Origin: UBA2705 sp963977125
GTDB taxonomy: Bacteria > Pseudomonadota > Alphaproteobacteria > Micavibrionales > Micavibrionaceae
Reading direction: 5' to 3'
DNA: 64,000 bases
NCBI GenBank assembly: GCA_963977125.1
Contig: CAXBNJ010000008.1
Location: 1-64,000, forward strand
The position numbers and the translations under genes are program-made. Positions 34,910-43,659 of the stretch are shown in pieces. The notes below the pieces were generated by a model. The model saw only the letters and a list, made by a program, of their open reading frames with translations. It was not told the origin of the DNA and searched no databases. The first letter of the stretch is position 1. Each line of letters begins with the position of its first letter.

Positions 34910-36667
34910 ATGTCTCGCTATAAAACAGATGCGTCGGTTAAACCATCTCTGCGCGCAGTTACATTATACGCCGTAGCGTCAATTGCACTTTTAAGTGCTA
35001 TCGCCCCACAGAGCGCACAAGCACAGGCACAATCGCAACCACAAGCTGACCCGAGCCGTGTTGATGAACGCTTCCGCGAGCCGACCATTGACTTCCAAGT
35101 CTCTCCCAAAATTGAAGTGCGTCAAGCTGATAGTGAACACATCCCAAATGGCGCTGAAAATATCAAACTGGTTTTGCAAAAGCTAGAAATTAGCGGCAGC
35201 TCAGTTTACACCGCTGAATATTTAAATACATTTTATGGCGATAAAATAGGCACGGAAATTTCTTTGGCTGATGTCTATGCTATCGCGGCGCGCTTAACGC
35301 GCCTATATCGAGAAGATGATTACGCCATATCACGCGTTATTATACCCGTTCAAACAATCGATAGAAAAACCGGCATAATTAAATTAGAAGCCATTGAAGG
35401 TTTTATTGACCAAGTCACAATACAGGGCGAAGAAAAAGGCTCTGAATTTAGTGAAATTCGTAATTACGCCAATTTAATCAAAGGCCAAACACCGCTGAAC
35501 ATTAAAGAGCTTGAGCGCTCCTTATTGATGATTAATGATTTACCGGGCGTTGAAGCTCGCGCCGTTATGTCGCCATCAAACGTGACAGCAAAAGCCAGTG
35601 ACTTAACACTCATCATCGAGCGCAAAAAAGTTGATGCGGTACTCTCTATTGATAATCACGGCAGCCGCTACCTAGGCCCCGTACAGCTCATCGGCGCAGC
35701 GAGTTTCAATTCATGGCTGGGCCTGAATGAACGCTTTACTATTCAAGGGGCAGCCGCACCTGATAATACATTTGAAACTGAAATGGCTTATATATCCGCC
35801 CATTATGAGCAACCAATTAACAAATATGGCACATGGTTCAAAGCCTTTGTCAGTCGCACAAGAACTGATCCTGGTTATGACTTGCAGCAATTTGACGTGC
35901 GCGGTCAATCCACTTATGGCGAATTTAAAATTGAACATCCGCTAACGCGCACAAGAAACTTTAACTGGTTCGCAGACTTAAGTTTTGATTGGCGCAATGC
36001 AAGCAGCATGAATAATTTGGAGCCAACACGTAAAGATCGCGTCCGTGCAGTGCGCGCAGGTACAAGCATTGAGTTTCTTGACACAATATTTGGCGCTGGC
36101 GTAAACAGCCTAAACTTGAAATTTTCAAAAGGTATTGATGTATTCGGCGCAAGCGAATCTGGTGATGACAACTTAAGCCGTCAATTTGGTGACCCATCAT
36201 TTAGTAAACTCGAAGCCGACGCACAGCGCCTACAGCGCTTATCAAACAAAGTGAACTTACTTACTGCTGTGCAAGGTCAACTGTCTAACGGCGCGTTATT
36301 AAGCTCTGAAGAATTTGGTGTTGGCGGCGTTAATATTGGCCGCGCATATGACAGTTCTGAAATCGTTGGTGATCAAGGCCTCGCGGGTAAAATTGAACTT
36401 CAATGGCGCAACCCTTATGCAATACCTGTTTTTGACAATTACCAACTCTCTACATTTTATGATGTTGGCGTTGTGTGGAATGACGATGCAACAACAAGCG
36501 CATTCAAACGCCAAAGCCTTGCTTCTGCAGGTATTGGCTTTAACGCAACAATCACTAAGAAAACCAGTCTTAGCCTGATGGTTGCCAAGCCGCTAACGCG
36601 TACAGTGCAAACACAAAGCGGTGATAAAGATCCCCGCTTCTATATTTCACTAAGCCGCCAATTCTAG
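34910..36667 (+). CDS. FhaC/ShlB-type two-partner secretion outer-membrane transporter
   Basis: A 585-residue Omp85-superfamily protein. It has a signal peptide (AVASIALLSAIAPQSAQA), a Gln/Ala linker, POTRA-like domains (about 70-230; VYAIAARLTRLYREDDYAISRVIIP is the ShlB-type POTRA, and INDLPGVEARAVMSPS follows), then a 16-strand barrel ending RFYISLSRQF with the terminal Phe. I prefer the ATG at 34910, five bases after AGGG, over 34892. Such transporters export one large TpsA exoprotein usually encoded next door, yet none lies in this window, so it is an orphan. It may serve a distant TpsA or a non-classical substrate. Confidence 0.88.
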   Translation: MSRYKTDASVKPSLRAVTLYAVASIALLSAIAPQSAQAQAQSQPQADPSRVDERFREPTIDFQVSPKIEVRQADSEHIPNGAENIKLVLQKLEISGSSVYTAEYLNTFYGDKIGTEISLADVYAIAARLTRLYREDDYAISRVIIPVQTIDRKTGIIKLEAIEGFIDQVTIQGEEKGSEFSEIRNYANLIKGQTPLNIKELERSLLMINDLPGVEARAVMSPSNVTAKASDLTLIIERKKVDAVLSIDNHGSRYLGPVQLIGAASFNSWLGLNERFTIQGAAAPDNTFETEMAYISAHYEQPINKYGTWFKAFVSRTRTDPGYDLQQFDVRGQSTYGEFKIEHPLTRTRNFNWFADLSFDWRNASSMNNLEPTRKDRVRAVRAGTSIEFLDTIFGAGVNSLNLKFSKGIDVFGASESGDDNLSRQFGDPSFSKLEADAQRLQRLSNKVNLLTAVQGQLSNGALLSSEEFGVGGVNIGRAYDSSEIVGDQGLAGKIELQWRNPYAIPVFDNYQLSTFYDVGVVWNDDATTSAFKRQSLASAGIGFNATITKKTSLSLMVAKPLTRTVQTQSGDKDPRFYISLSRQF

Positions 36668-36696
36668 GCAATGGCTATCTAAAACCAATATAAAAT

Positions 36697-36736
36697 AAAA
36701 ACCCCCATAACAGCATGCTGTTTATGGGGGCTTTTA
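36697..36736 (+). terminator. Terminator after the TPS transporter gene
   Basis: Stem CCCCCATA..ACAGCA against TGCTGTTTATGGGGG with one bulged base and a T-rich tail. The mirrored A run also suits the convergent gene at 36790. Confidence 0.85.
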
Positions 36737-36789
36737 TGTGTATCTAGATGCATAAACTTAAAGAGCGCCAGAAATATCCGTCGCGTCAA

Positions 36790-37206
36790 TTATGCCTTGA
36801 GCACCACAGAATCTTCAATCAAGAAAACCATTGGTTCACCTTGCTCTAATAAGCACGTTTTACTGATAACTTTAGCATTTGGCGCATCGCAATTTACGTC
36901 AGCCTGCTTTAGAAAATATTTTAAACGATGGAACAATAAGCTACTGACTTCACTCGTAATATCTTCGATATTGCTTTCATGTGAGAACATAGAGCTATTG
37001 CCCTCATAAGCCGCGCTCAAAAGCGCTTTAGTTGACTCGCGGCTATAAACCAAATTCAAATCAATAGGTTTGCTGGGCACATTAAAATGCGCATGAACAA
37101 TCAAACAATCATCATCAAGGTCACGCGCCTGCGCAGCGCGCAGCTCAACGCCCAATATATCCTTAGATATTTCACAAACTTTATCGGTAATTATCGCTTT
37201 ATACAT
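36790..37206 (-). CDS. Possible CheX-like phosphatase partner of the adjacent CheY
   Basis: A 138-residue cytoplasmic protein, starting six bases after the CheY-like gene and so co-transcribed with it. CheX-type phosphatases have a helix with an E-x2-N motif followed by a strand-rich half. Here the segment EDITSEVSSLLFHRLKYFL, then CDAPNAKVISKTCLL, has that shape but with Ser in place of the Asn. The match is weak. Position beside a single-domain response regulator is the stronger argument. It could instead be a PilZ-like or unknown adaptor. Confidence 0.5.
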   Translation of the reverse strand: MYKAIITDKVCEISKDILGVELRAAQARDLDDDCLIVHAHFNVPSKPIDLNLVYSRESTKALLSAAYEGNSSMFSHESNIEDITSEVSSLLFHRLKYFLKQADVNCDAPNAKVISKTCLLEQGEPMVFLIEDSVVLKA

Positions 37207-37212
37207 AGATCA

Positions 37213-37626
37213 TCACCCTGCTTTTGAATTGCGTTTACTCAGCTCTTCAGACACTTCGGTAATAAGCTTAGCGAAATTCTTGGCTTGGATAGGTTTGGTG
37301 ACATAAGAAAACGCCCCGCGCTTCATAACGTCAACGACGCTATCTGAGTCTATATCGCCCGTAACCATAACGAAAACAAGGTCTTTATAGTCAGCCGATT
37401 TATGTACAAAATCGAGCAGCTCTAGACCACTTTTTTCTGGCATGTTAATATCACATAAAATGACTTGAATGGACTTATTGGACGCTAAAGCACCCATCGC
37501 ATCATCAACAGAGTTTGCTTCTGTTATATGCACAACCCCTAAATCTTTTAACAAGATTTTCACAAGCTTACGCATCGCATCAGAATCTTCGACCAATAAT
37601 ATATTTAAATCTTGTAACAAGCTCAT
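37213..37626 (-). CDS. CheY-like single-domain response regulator
   Basis: A 137-residue receiver with no output domain. Acidic pocket residues are in LLVEDSDAM; the phospho-accepting Asp is in VILCDINMPEKSG (about residue 59); the Thr is in MVTGD and the Lys in YVTKPIQ. Lone receivers of this kind signal by protein-protein contact, as CheY does with the flagellar motor. The start is the ATG at 37626 with GAGG five bases upstream; the TTG three bases earlier is less likely. It is followed by the possible phosphatase gene. The sensor that phosphorylates it is not here. Confidence 0.9.
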   Translation of the reverse strand: MSLLQDLNILLVEDSDAMRKLVKILLKDLGVVHITEANSVDDAMGALASNKSIQVILCDINMPEKSGLELLDFVHKSADYKDLVFVMVTGDIDSDSVVDVMKRGAFSYVTKPIQAKNFAKLITEVSEELSKRNSKAG

Positions 37627-37827
37627 CAAAACCTCAATTAGATATGGCGTAGTGCCATTATTTATACGTATCTACTCTATCCATAAGCATTGAAGTATAT
37701 ACTATATTTTTATTATATTATAGATTTTTCTATCACTATATAAATGTGTTAAGCTTCACTAGAAATAAAATCACCAATATCTATATTTATATATAACGAC
37801 CTCACAGTACATTAGGAAACTATCACC

Positions 37828-38283
37828 ATGCTCGATAAAGTCAAAACGTTCTTAGGGTTAGGCCCGACCGATGAAAACACCAAAAGCCTTGGTCTTGATA
37901 GCCCTCTGCATATGGCCGCGACATCTTTATTGGTGAATATATCCATGAGCCATGATGGGTTTAGTGACGAAGAACGCACGACTATACTTGAAACACTGCA
38001 AGAGCATTATAAATTAAGCGCTGAAAAAGCCCTGCATATTTTAAACCGTGCCATAAGCTTTGAGAAAAATGCAATTGACTTACACAGCTTCACCCGCGTT
38101 ATTAATGACCACCTTGAACAAGATGGCCGCCAAGACATTGTCCGCCTACTCTGGAAAGTCGCCTATGCCGATAACCACCTTGATAGCGCAGAAGCTAACA
38201 CAATCAGCAAAATAGCTGACCTGCTCGGCGTTTCAACGCGCGATCGCGTGCAGATTAAACAGGAAGTTGAGAGCTTAAAATAG
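37828..38283 (+). CDS. TerB-like (tellurite-resistance/DjlA-type) protein
   Basis: A 151-residue helical protein of the TerB family: MAATSLLVNISMSHDGFSDEERTTIL near residue 30, then LWKVAYADNHLDSAEANTISKIADLLGV near residue 110. The paired acidic loops are the metal-binding motif of TerB domains. It has no membrane segment. TerB proteins act in tellurite and stress resistance in other bacteria, but single-copy members in alphaproteobacteria have no defined role. It overlaps no operon and runs convergently into the PuuD-like gene, 17 bases away. Confidence 0.82.
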   Translation: MLDKVKTFLGLGPTDENTKSLGLDSPLHMAATSLLVNISMSHDGFSDEERTTILETLQEHYKLSAEKALHILNRAISFEKNAIDLHSFTRVINDHLEQDGRQDIVRLLWKVAYADNHLDSAEANTISKIADLLGVSTRDRVQIKQEVESLK

Positions 38284-38300
38284 CCCCCCTGCAATAAACC

Positions 38301-39059
38301 CTACATCGCCTTATTGCGTATACAGGCATCAATAAAATAATCACGTATTTTTGACGAATCAAGCATGGCTGGATCGGTAATCCATTCAGGGTGCCACTGC
38401 ACGCCCAAAACAAATTCTTCTGGTTCGTCAAGCCATACGGATTCGATGATATTATCAGGGATAGAGCGCGCTTGTACGCGCAGGCCACGTCCTAAATCTT
38501 TAATCGATTGGTGATGGATCGAATTAATATGAGCTTCGCTTTGCCCTTCATACAGCCCCGCTAGAACACTCCCTGCTTCAAGTTTCATATGATGCGATAA
38601 TCCATCATAAATATCGCCATCGCGATGCGGTTGTGTTTGCGGGTTTTGTGTTGCTATATCTTGATAAAGCGTGCCGCCAAGCGCAACATTAATAAGTTGG
38701 TGGCCACGGCAAACCCCTAAAATAGGTTTATTCAAAGCGCGCGCCACGCGAAATAATTCAATTTCATATTGATCGCGCGCATAATCGCCTTCCCATTCTG
38801 GGCGCAAAGCTTCTTCGCCATAGGAAGCCGGGCAAACATCCGCGCCGCCGCTAAACACCACGCCATCTAAATCAAGCGCAACATCACGCAGCGATAGCGT
38901 GCCTGATAGGCGCGGGATCATATAAGGAATCGCGCCTGCTTTTTCAATCCAGTGATACAGGCTTTCTTCGCCAAATAAAATTGTTTTGGGTGGGTAAGCA
39001 CGGCGCTGTTTATCGGCGTAAAAGAAATTCGCCGATATACCAATACGTAATGGTTTCAT
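38301..39059 (-). CDS. PuuD-like gamma-glutamyl amide hydrolase
   Basis: A class I glutamine-amidotransferase-fold peptidase (C26 family), 252 residues. The nucleophile Cys is in GVCRGHQLINVALGG and the catalytic His in GVQWHPEW. It should remove the gamma-glutamyl group from the oxidised intermediate, releasing glutamate and the amino acid made from the original amine. It is the last gene of a four-gene minus-strand operon. AAGGATTAAAAC precedes the ATG. See the operon-level finding for the likely substrate. Confidence 0.88.
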   Translation of the reverse strand: MKPLRIGISANFFYADKQRRAYPPKTILFGEESLYHWIEKAGAIPYMIPRLSGTLSLRDVALDLDGVVFSGGADVCPASYGEEALRPEWEGDYARDQYEIELFRVARALNKPILGVCRGHQLINVALGGTLYQDIATQNPQTQPHRDGDIYDGLSHHMKLEAGSVLAGLYEGQSEAHINSIHHQSIKDLGRGLRVQARSIPDNIIESVWLDEPEEFVLGVQWHPEWITDPAMLDSSKIRDYFIDACIRNKAM

Positions 39060-39069
39060 GTTTTAATCC

Positions 39070-40278
39070 TTATGCGGCCATTTGGCCGGCTGTTAAATCA
39101 CCACACACCGCTTGTACGAACAAGTCAGCATAATCTTGGCGCGTCAGCGCAATCGGGTTGCCGCCAGCAGACGGGTCATCAAAAGCCATATGACCGATTT
39201 CTGTGGCGCGTTCCAGTGGAATATCCAAAGCGGATAAATCATGTGGAATGCTCAGCTCTGCACGCAGATCAAGAACCCAGTTTAATACCGCATCAAAACC
39301 CTGTGCGCCTGATTCTGTGCTCAGATCCAGAAAACGCGCGAGGCGCTCCATACGCTCAGCAATAGCTTCTTGGTTACGAACCATCACATAAGGCAGCAAG
39401 ATCGCATTGAGCAAGCCGTGATGCTTGTCAAATACGCCACCGAGAGGATGAGCCAAGGCATGAACGCCGCCCAAACCTTTTTGAAACGCTGTCGCCCCCA
39501 TAGTCGAAGCCACCAGCATATTGCTGCGTGCTTCTATATCCGTGCCGTCTTTAAAAGCATTCATTAAGTTTTCTTTGATTAAACGCATGCCTTCAAGCGC
39601 AATGCCATCAGCCATAGGGTGGTAACCCGGCGCGCAATAGGCTTCAAAGCAATGAACAAAAGCATCAATCCCCGTCGCGGCTGTAAGATGCGCAGGCAAG
39701 CCAAGCGTTAATTCAGGGTCAGCAATCACCAAAGCCGGCAGCATATTCGCGTGGAAAATGATTTTCTTTTCATGCGTATCTTCTTTTAAGATAACACTCG
39801 CGCGGCCAACTTCTGAGCCTGTACCTGCTGTTGTCGGCACCGCAATAACAGGCGCCATGCCTGCGGCATTAACGCGCGTCCAATTATCGCCAACATCTTC
39901 AAAATCCCAAAGCGGGCGGTCTTGTCCAACCATTAACGCAATCGCTTTGGCCGCATCAATGCCGCTGCCGCCACCAAAGGCGATAACGCCGTCATAAGCG
40001 CCGTCTTCAAAAGCGCTAACGCCATCTGTAACATTTTGCCCTGTTGGGTTGCCTTTAACTTTTGAAAACAAGCCTGCCTCAAGACCGTCAGCTTTTAACA
40101 TCGCTAAAGTCTCTGTAACGATCGGCGCATTAGCGAGGCCTTCATCAGTAATCAATAAAGGTTTCGACATGCCAAGGCTTCGGCAATTATCAGCTAATTG
40201 CTTAATACTGCCTGGGCCGAAAATCATTTTAGTTGGGTAGTTCCAATTGCCTGAGAATGTATTGCCTGAAAATGTCAT
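39070..40278 (-). CDS. Iron-containing (group III) alcohol dehydrogenase
   Basis: A 402-residue NAD-dependent enzyme. It shows the Fe-ADH signature GGVHALAHPLGGVFDKHHGLLNA, whose spaced His residues and an upstream Asp hold iron, and the nucleotide-binding GGGSGIDAAKAIA. It replaces the FAD-dependent amine oxidase PuuB of the E. coli putrescine pathway, so it probably oxidises a hydroxyl group on the glutamylated substrate to an aldehyde for the adjacent ALDH. GGAG precedes the ATG. Two bases separate it from the ALDH gene, and ten from the PuuD-like gene. Confidence 0.9.
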   Translation of the reverse strand: MTFSGNTFSGNWNYPTKMIFGPGSIKQLADNCRSLGMSKPLLITDEGLANAPIVTETLAMLKADGLEAGLFSKVKGNPTGQNVTDGVSAFEDGAYDGVIAFGGGSGIDAAKAIALMVGQDRPLWDFEDVGDNWTRVNAAGMAPVIAVPTTAGTGSEVGRASVILKEDTHEKKIIFHANMLPALVIADPELTLGLPAHLTAATGIDAFVHCFEAYCAPGYHPMADGIALEGMRLIKENLMNAFKDGTDIEARSNMLVASTMGATAFQKGLGGVHALAHPLGGVFDKHHGLLNAILLPYVMVRNQEAIAERMERLARFLDLSTESGAQGFDAVLNWVLDLRAELSIPHDLSALDIPLERATEIGHMAFDDPSAGGNPIALTRQDYADLFVQAVCGDLTAGQMAA

Positions 40279-40280
40279 GA

Positions 40281-41693
40281 TTATATCTCCTTAATATGAA
40301 TGCTTTTAGGACGCGTTAAATACTCATAGCCCAAAGAAGACAAGGTACAACCACGACCAGAATTTTTAACGCCTGTCCATGCAAGGGCAGGGTCTAGATA
40401 ATCACAGCGATTTAAAAATACAGTGCCCGCTTCAACATCATCTGTCAGCGCCTCGCCGATATCTATATCCGCCGTCCAAATTGATGCAGTTAGGCCATAA
40501 TCACTATCATTCATCAAATCAATAGCCTCGGCGTCAGTATGCACCTTCATAATTCCAACAACAGGGCCGAAATTTTCTTCGCGCATAAGGCTCATATTAT
40601 GATCAACATCAACAACCACTTGCGGCGCTAAATAGGCTGTGCCTTTTTTGCTTGCTGGAAACTCGGCTTCATCAACCAATGACTTTGCACCGCTCGCAAC
40701 AGCAGCGGCAATCTCAGCGCGGACAAATTCAGCAGAAGATGCACGCACCATCGGGCCTAAATTTGTATCCGCCTCAAGCGGATTGCCCAGGTTGTAATTT
40801 TTGGTCAATTTCACGAAACCTTCGACGAATTGATCATAAAGATCAGCGTGAACATAAATTCTCTCTATGCCACAGCAAGACTGTCCCGAATTAAAAAACG
40901 CACCATCAACCAAAGTTTCAACAGCATTGTCTAAATCAGCATCTGCGCGCACATAAGCGGGATCTTTACCGCCAAGCTCAAGGCCTGCAGGAATAAACTT
41001 TTTGCTGATCGCATTTTGTACCGCAAAGCCGCCTTTTACCGAGCCCGTAAAATTGACAGAATCAACGCGCTTATCAGCCATTAATATTTCGGTGTCGGCA
41101 TGGGTTAAATGCAAGGCTTGGAAAAGCCCTGAAGGCAAACCTGCCGCTGCGAAAGCTTCGGCATAGCGATCGGCCAATAAAGGGGTTTGGTGTGATGGTT
41201 TAAGGATAACCGCATTACCCGCCAATAAAGCAGGGAAAATCCCATTCACAGATGTTAAAAACGGGTAATTCCACGGCGCAATAATCGCCACAACGCCCAG
41301 CGCTTCGCGCTTAATATAGCGCTTAAAGCCTTCTTGCTCAGTCGGTACAACATCCGCCAAAGCTTCAGGCGCAATAGCGATCATATGGCGTGCGCGTTCT
41401 TCTAGGCCGCGCAATTCACCAGCAGCCTGCGAAAGCGGGCGACCCATTTGTTTAGTGATTTCAAGGGCGATATCATCTGATTTAGACAATAAAGCCTCAA
41501 GCGCCTTAGTCAGAAATTCTTGTCTTTCTTCAAGCGGTAGCTTGCGCCAAGATTTTTGTGCCATTTTGGCGCTGTCTAATGCTTCATTAATATCGCTTGC
41601 GTCATGCAGCGAGCGTTCAATAAAAATACTGTTATCAATCGGTGAAATCGTCTGTGCGATAATGCGATTATCTTGCTGTAATGCTTGAGCCAT
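40281..41693 (-). CDS. Aldehyde dehydrogenase of the glutamylation operon
   Basis: A 470-residue NAD(P)-dependent ALDH with the usual fold: N-base IAPWNYPF, general-base Glu in LELGGKDP, nucleophile Cys in GQSCCGIERI. The product should be the carboxylate of the glutamylated intermediate. The start at 41693 has AAGGA eight bases upstream; the TTG at 41711 is less likely. It sits between the glutamine-synthetase-like and Fe-ADH genes, which frames it as the second oxidation step after the alcohol dehydrogenase. It is related to gamma-glutamyl-semialdehyde-type enzymes such as PuuC, but family membership alone does not prove the substrate. Confidence 0.88.
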   Translation of the reverse strand: MAQALQQDNRIIAQTISPIDNSIFIERSLHDASDINEALDSAKMAQKSWRKLPLEERQEFLTKALEALLSKSDDIALEITKQMGRPLSQAAGELRGLEERARHMIAIAPEALADVVPTEQEGFKRYIKREALGVVAIIAPWNYPFLTSVNGIFPALLAGNAVILKPSHQTPLLADRYAEAFAAAGLPSGLFQALHLTHADTEILMADKRVDSVNFTGSVKGGFAVQNAISKKFIPAGLELGGKDPAYVRADADLDNAVETLVDGAFFNSGQSCCGIERIYVHADLYDQFVEGFVKLTKNYNLGNPLEADTNLGPMVRASSAEFVRAEIAAAVASGAKSLVDEAEFPASKKGTAYLAPQVVVDVDHNMSLMREENFGPVVGIMKVHTDAEAIDLMNDSDYGLTASIWTADIDIGEALTDDVEAGTVFLNRCDYLDPALAWTGVKNSGRGCTLSSLGYEYLTRPKSIHIKEI

Positions 41694-41730
41694 AGAGAAG
41701 ATCCTTTTCAAGTTAATGAAGTAAAACGAT

Positions 41731-43191
41731 TTAAATTATTTCAAAGTAGCGCTGCATTTCCCAGTCGGTAATGGCTTTTCTAAATTCGCGTTCTTCCCAT
41801 TCGCGCGATTGCGCATAATGGGTCACAAAATCAGCACCGAACAACGCTTCCGCTGCCTTTGATTTACGCAAACGCCCTGCCGCCTCGAATAAAGTCGCAG
41901 GGAAAGTCAGCGCATCAGCCACCTCTTGTTCATAGGCATTGCCCTTAAGCGGCGCGTTGGGTTCGATTTTATTCTCAATCCCCCAAAGGCCAGAACCAAT
42001 AGTCGCGGCAAGAGCTATATAAGGGTTTATATCTGCCGCGCCGATACGGTATTCAACGCGCTGCGATTTTTCGCCGCCTTGAATGACCCGCAAAGCACAA
42101 GTGCGATTCTCAACGCCCCATGTTGCGCTTGTGGGCGCCCAAAAACCGGGAATTAAACGGCTATAGCTATTAACGGTACTCGCCACCATAGAAAGCAGCT
42201 CTGGCATTAATTGTTGTTGACCGCCAACAAACCAACGCATTTCATCAGACATATCATGGGGTTTTGTTTCATCAAAAAATACTGCTTTGCCAGTTTTCTT
42301 ATCCTGCATTGAAACATGCATATGGCCTGATTGCCCCGGATAGTCTTTAGACCATTTTGCCATAAAGGTCGCCATCATGCCTTTACGCTGTGCCATCACT
42401 TTGGTGAAGGTTTTAAATAAGGCGGCTTGGTCAGCGGATTCTAACGCATCATCATAAAGCAGCGCCGCTTCTAACACGGCGGGGCCTGTCTCTGTATGCA
42501 GGCCTTCAATCGGCATGCGCATAGCATCGCACATCTCCATGAACTCATGATAAAAATCTGAATGCACAGAGTTTCTGAGCACGGAATAGCCAAAAAAGCC
42601 CGGCGTCATGCTGTTCAGATCTTTGTAATTTTTTTCACGGACGCTATGGGGCGTTTCTTCAAAGAGGAAAAATTCAAATTCACATGAGGATTTAACCGCA
42701 AAGCCCATATCATCGGCCTTAGCCAATACGCGGCGTAATAGCCCGCGCGGACAGATATTTTCAGCTTTATCCGTAAATTCCGCCAAGACCATCGCGCAAT
42801 TAGGTTCATAAGGTAGTACCCGCGCTGTATCAGGTAGCAAACGAACATTAGCGTCAGGATATGCTGTATGCCAGCCCGTAAATTCAGATTTATCGTAAAG
42901 CTGATCGTTTGAATCCCAACCTAAAACCACATCGCAAAAACCAAACCCGCCTTTTAATGCGGAGATAAACTTACCACGCTTCATGTATTTGCCGCGCAAA
43001 ATACCATCTATATCAAACACGCCGACTTTAATATATTCAATGCCAGCCACTTCGAGCTTTTTATCAACTTCGGCAGGTTCACCTTGAAACAGAGATTGAA
43101 TATCTTCGCTCTCTTGTTTGCTGACCTTCATGGCTGGATTGCGTGAAATCGTTTCCGCATAAGATACCGTCTCGGCTCTTTTAGAATGCAT
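41731..43191 (-). CDS. Glutamine-synthetase-like gamma-glutamyl amide ligase
   Basis: A 486-residue GS-fold ATP-dependent ligase of the PuuA/GlnA-like class, joining glutamate to an amine. The catalytic half shows SGHMHVSMQDK and GFWAPTSATWGVENRTCALR, with the usual Glu and Arg residues. The N-terminal beta-grasp is KVGVFDIDGILRGKYMK, the degenerate form seen in amine ligases rather than housekeeping GlnA. It is the first gene of the operon (ligase, ALDH, Fe-ADH, hydrolase), start ATG at 43191 with AGGG upstream. Ethanolamine or another amino alcohol is the inferred amine; putrescine is less likely because no PuuB is present. Confidence 0.85.
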   Translation of the reverse strand: MHSKRAETVSYAETISRNPAMKVSKQESEDIQSLFQGEPAEVDKKLEVAGIEYIKVGVFDIDGILRGKYMKRGKFISALKGGFGFCDVVLGWDSNDQLYDKSEFTGWHTAYPDANVRLLPDTARVLPYEPNCAMVLAEFTDKAENICPRGLLRRVLAKADDMGFAVKSSCEFEFFLFEETPHSVREKNYKDLNSMTPGFFGYSVLRNSVHSDFYHEFMEMCDAMRMPIEGLHTETGPAVLEAALLYDDALESADQAALFKTFTKVMAQRKGMMATFMAKWSKDYPGQSGHMHVSMQDKKTGKAVFFDETKPHDMSDEMRWFVGGQQQLMPELLSMVASTVNSYSRLIPGFWAPTSATWGVENRTCALRVIQGGEKSQRVEYRIGAADINPYIALAATIGSGLWGIENKIEPNAPLKGNAYEQEVADALTFPATLFEAAGRLRKSKAAEALFGADFVTHYAQSREWEEREFRKAITDWEMQRYFEII

Positions 43192-43311
43192 GGTCAATAT
43201 CCCTGTTTATCTTTATTATTTTTATCAGCCCAGTGTATTGAATATTTAGGCGCATGCAAGCGCAAACTGCATGCTACAGCCCGTGGCTTAACAGGAAAAA
43301 TAAAAAATAAG

Positions 43312-43659
43312 TTAGAATATTTCAGCGTAGAGTTCTTCGCTAAAGCCAAGATAGATTTCACCTTGATAAGCCAGTAAAGGCCGTTTGATCAAAGATGGAT
43401 TATCCAAAGCCGCATCAATTGCCCCTGCTGCGTCCATTGTCGCCTTCACGTCATCTGGTAATTTACGCCATGTTGTACCGCGGCGGTTAATCACTGTTTC
43501 CCAGCCATGCTGCGTGATTGCGTCTTGCAAAACCGCTTCATCCGCGCCAAGTTTTTTATAGTCATGGAAGCGCGCGTCTATGTTTTGTTCTTCTAGCCAT
43601 TTCAACGCTTTTTGCATCGTATTACAGGCTTTGATACCGTAAATTATTGTCTCGCTCAT
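43312..43659 (-). CDS. ArsC/Spx-family thioredoxin-fold protein (YffB-like)
   Basis: A 115-residue protein with one Cys near its N-terminus (YGIKACNTMQKALKWLEE) and the family signature RFHDYKKLG, then the RGTTWRKLP loop and the late SLIKRPLL. This is the YffB branch of the ArsC/Spx/MgsR family, thought to be a glutathione- or thiol-dependent reductase. Its ATG directly abuts the stop of the RoxA-like gene, so the two form an operon. Arsenate reduction is not implied by the sequence. Confidence 0.88.
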   Translation of the reverse strand: MSETIIYGIKACNTMQKALKWLEEQNIDARFHDYKKLGADEAVLQDAITQHGWETVINRRGTTWRKLPDDVKATMDAAGAIDAALDNPSLIKRPLLAYQGEIYLGFSEELYAEIF

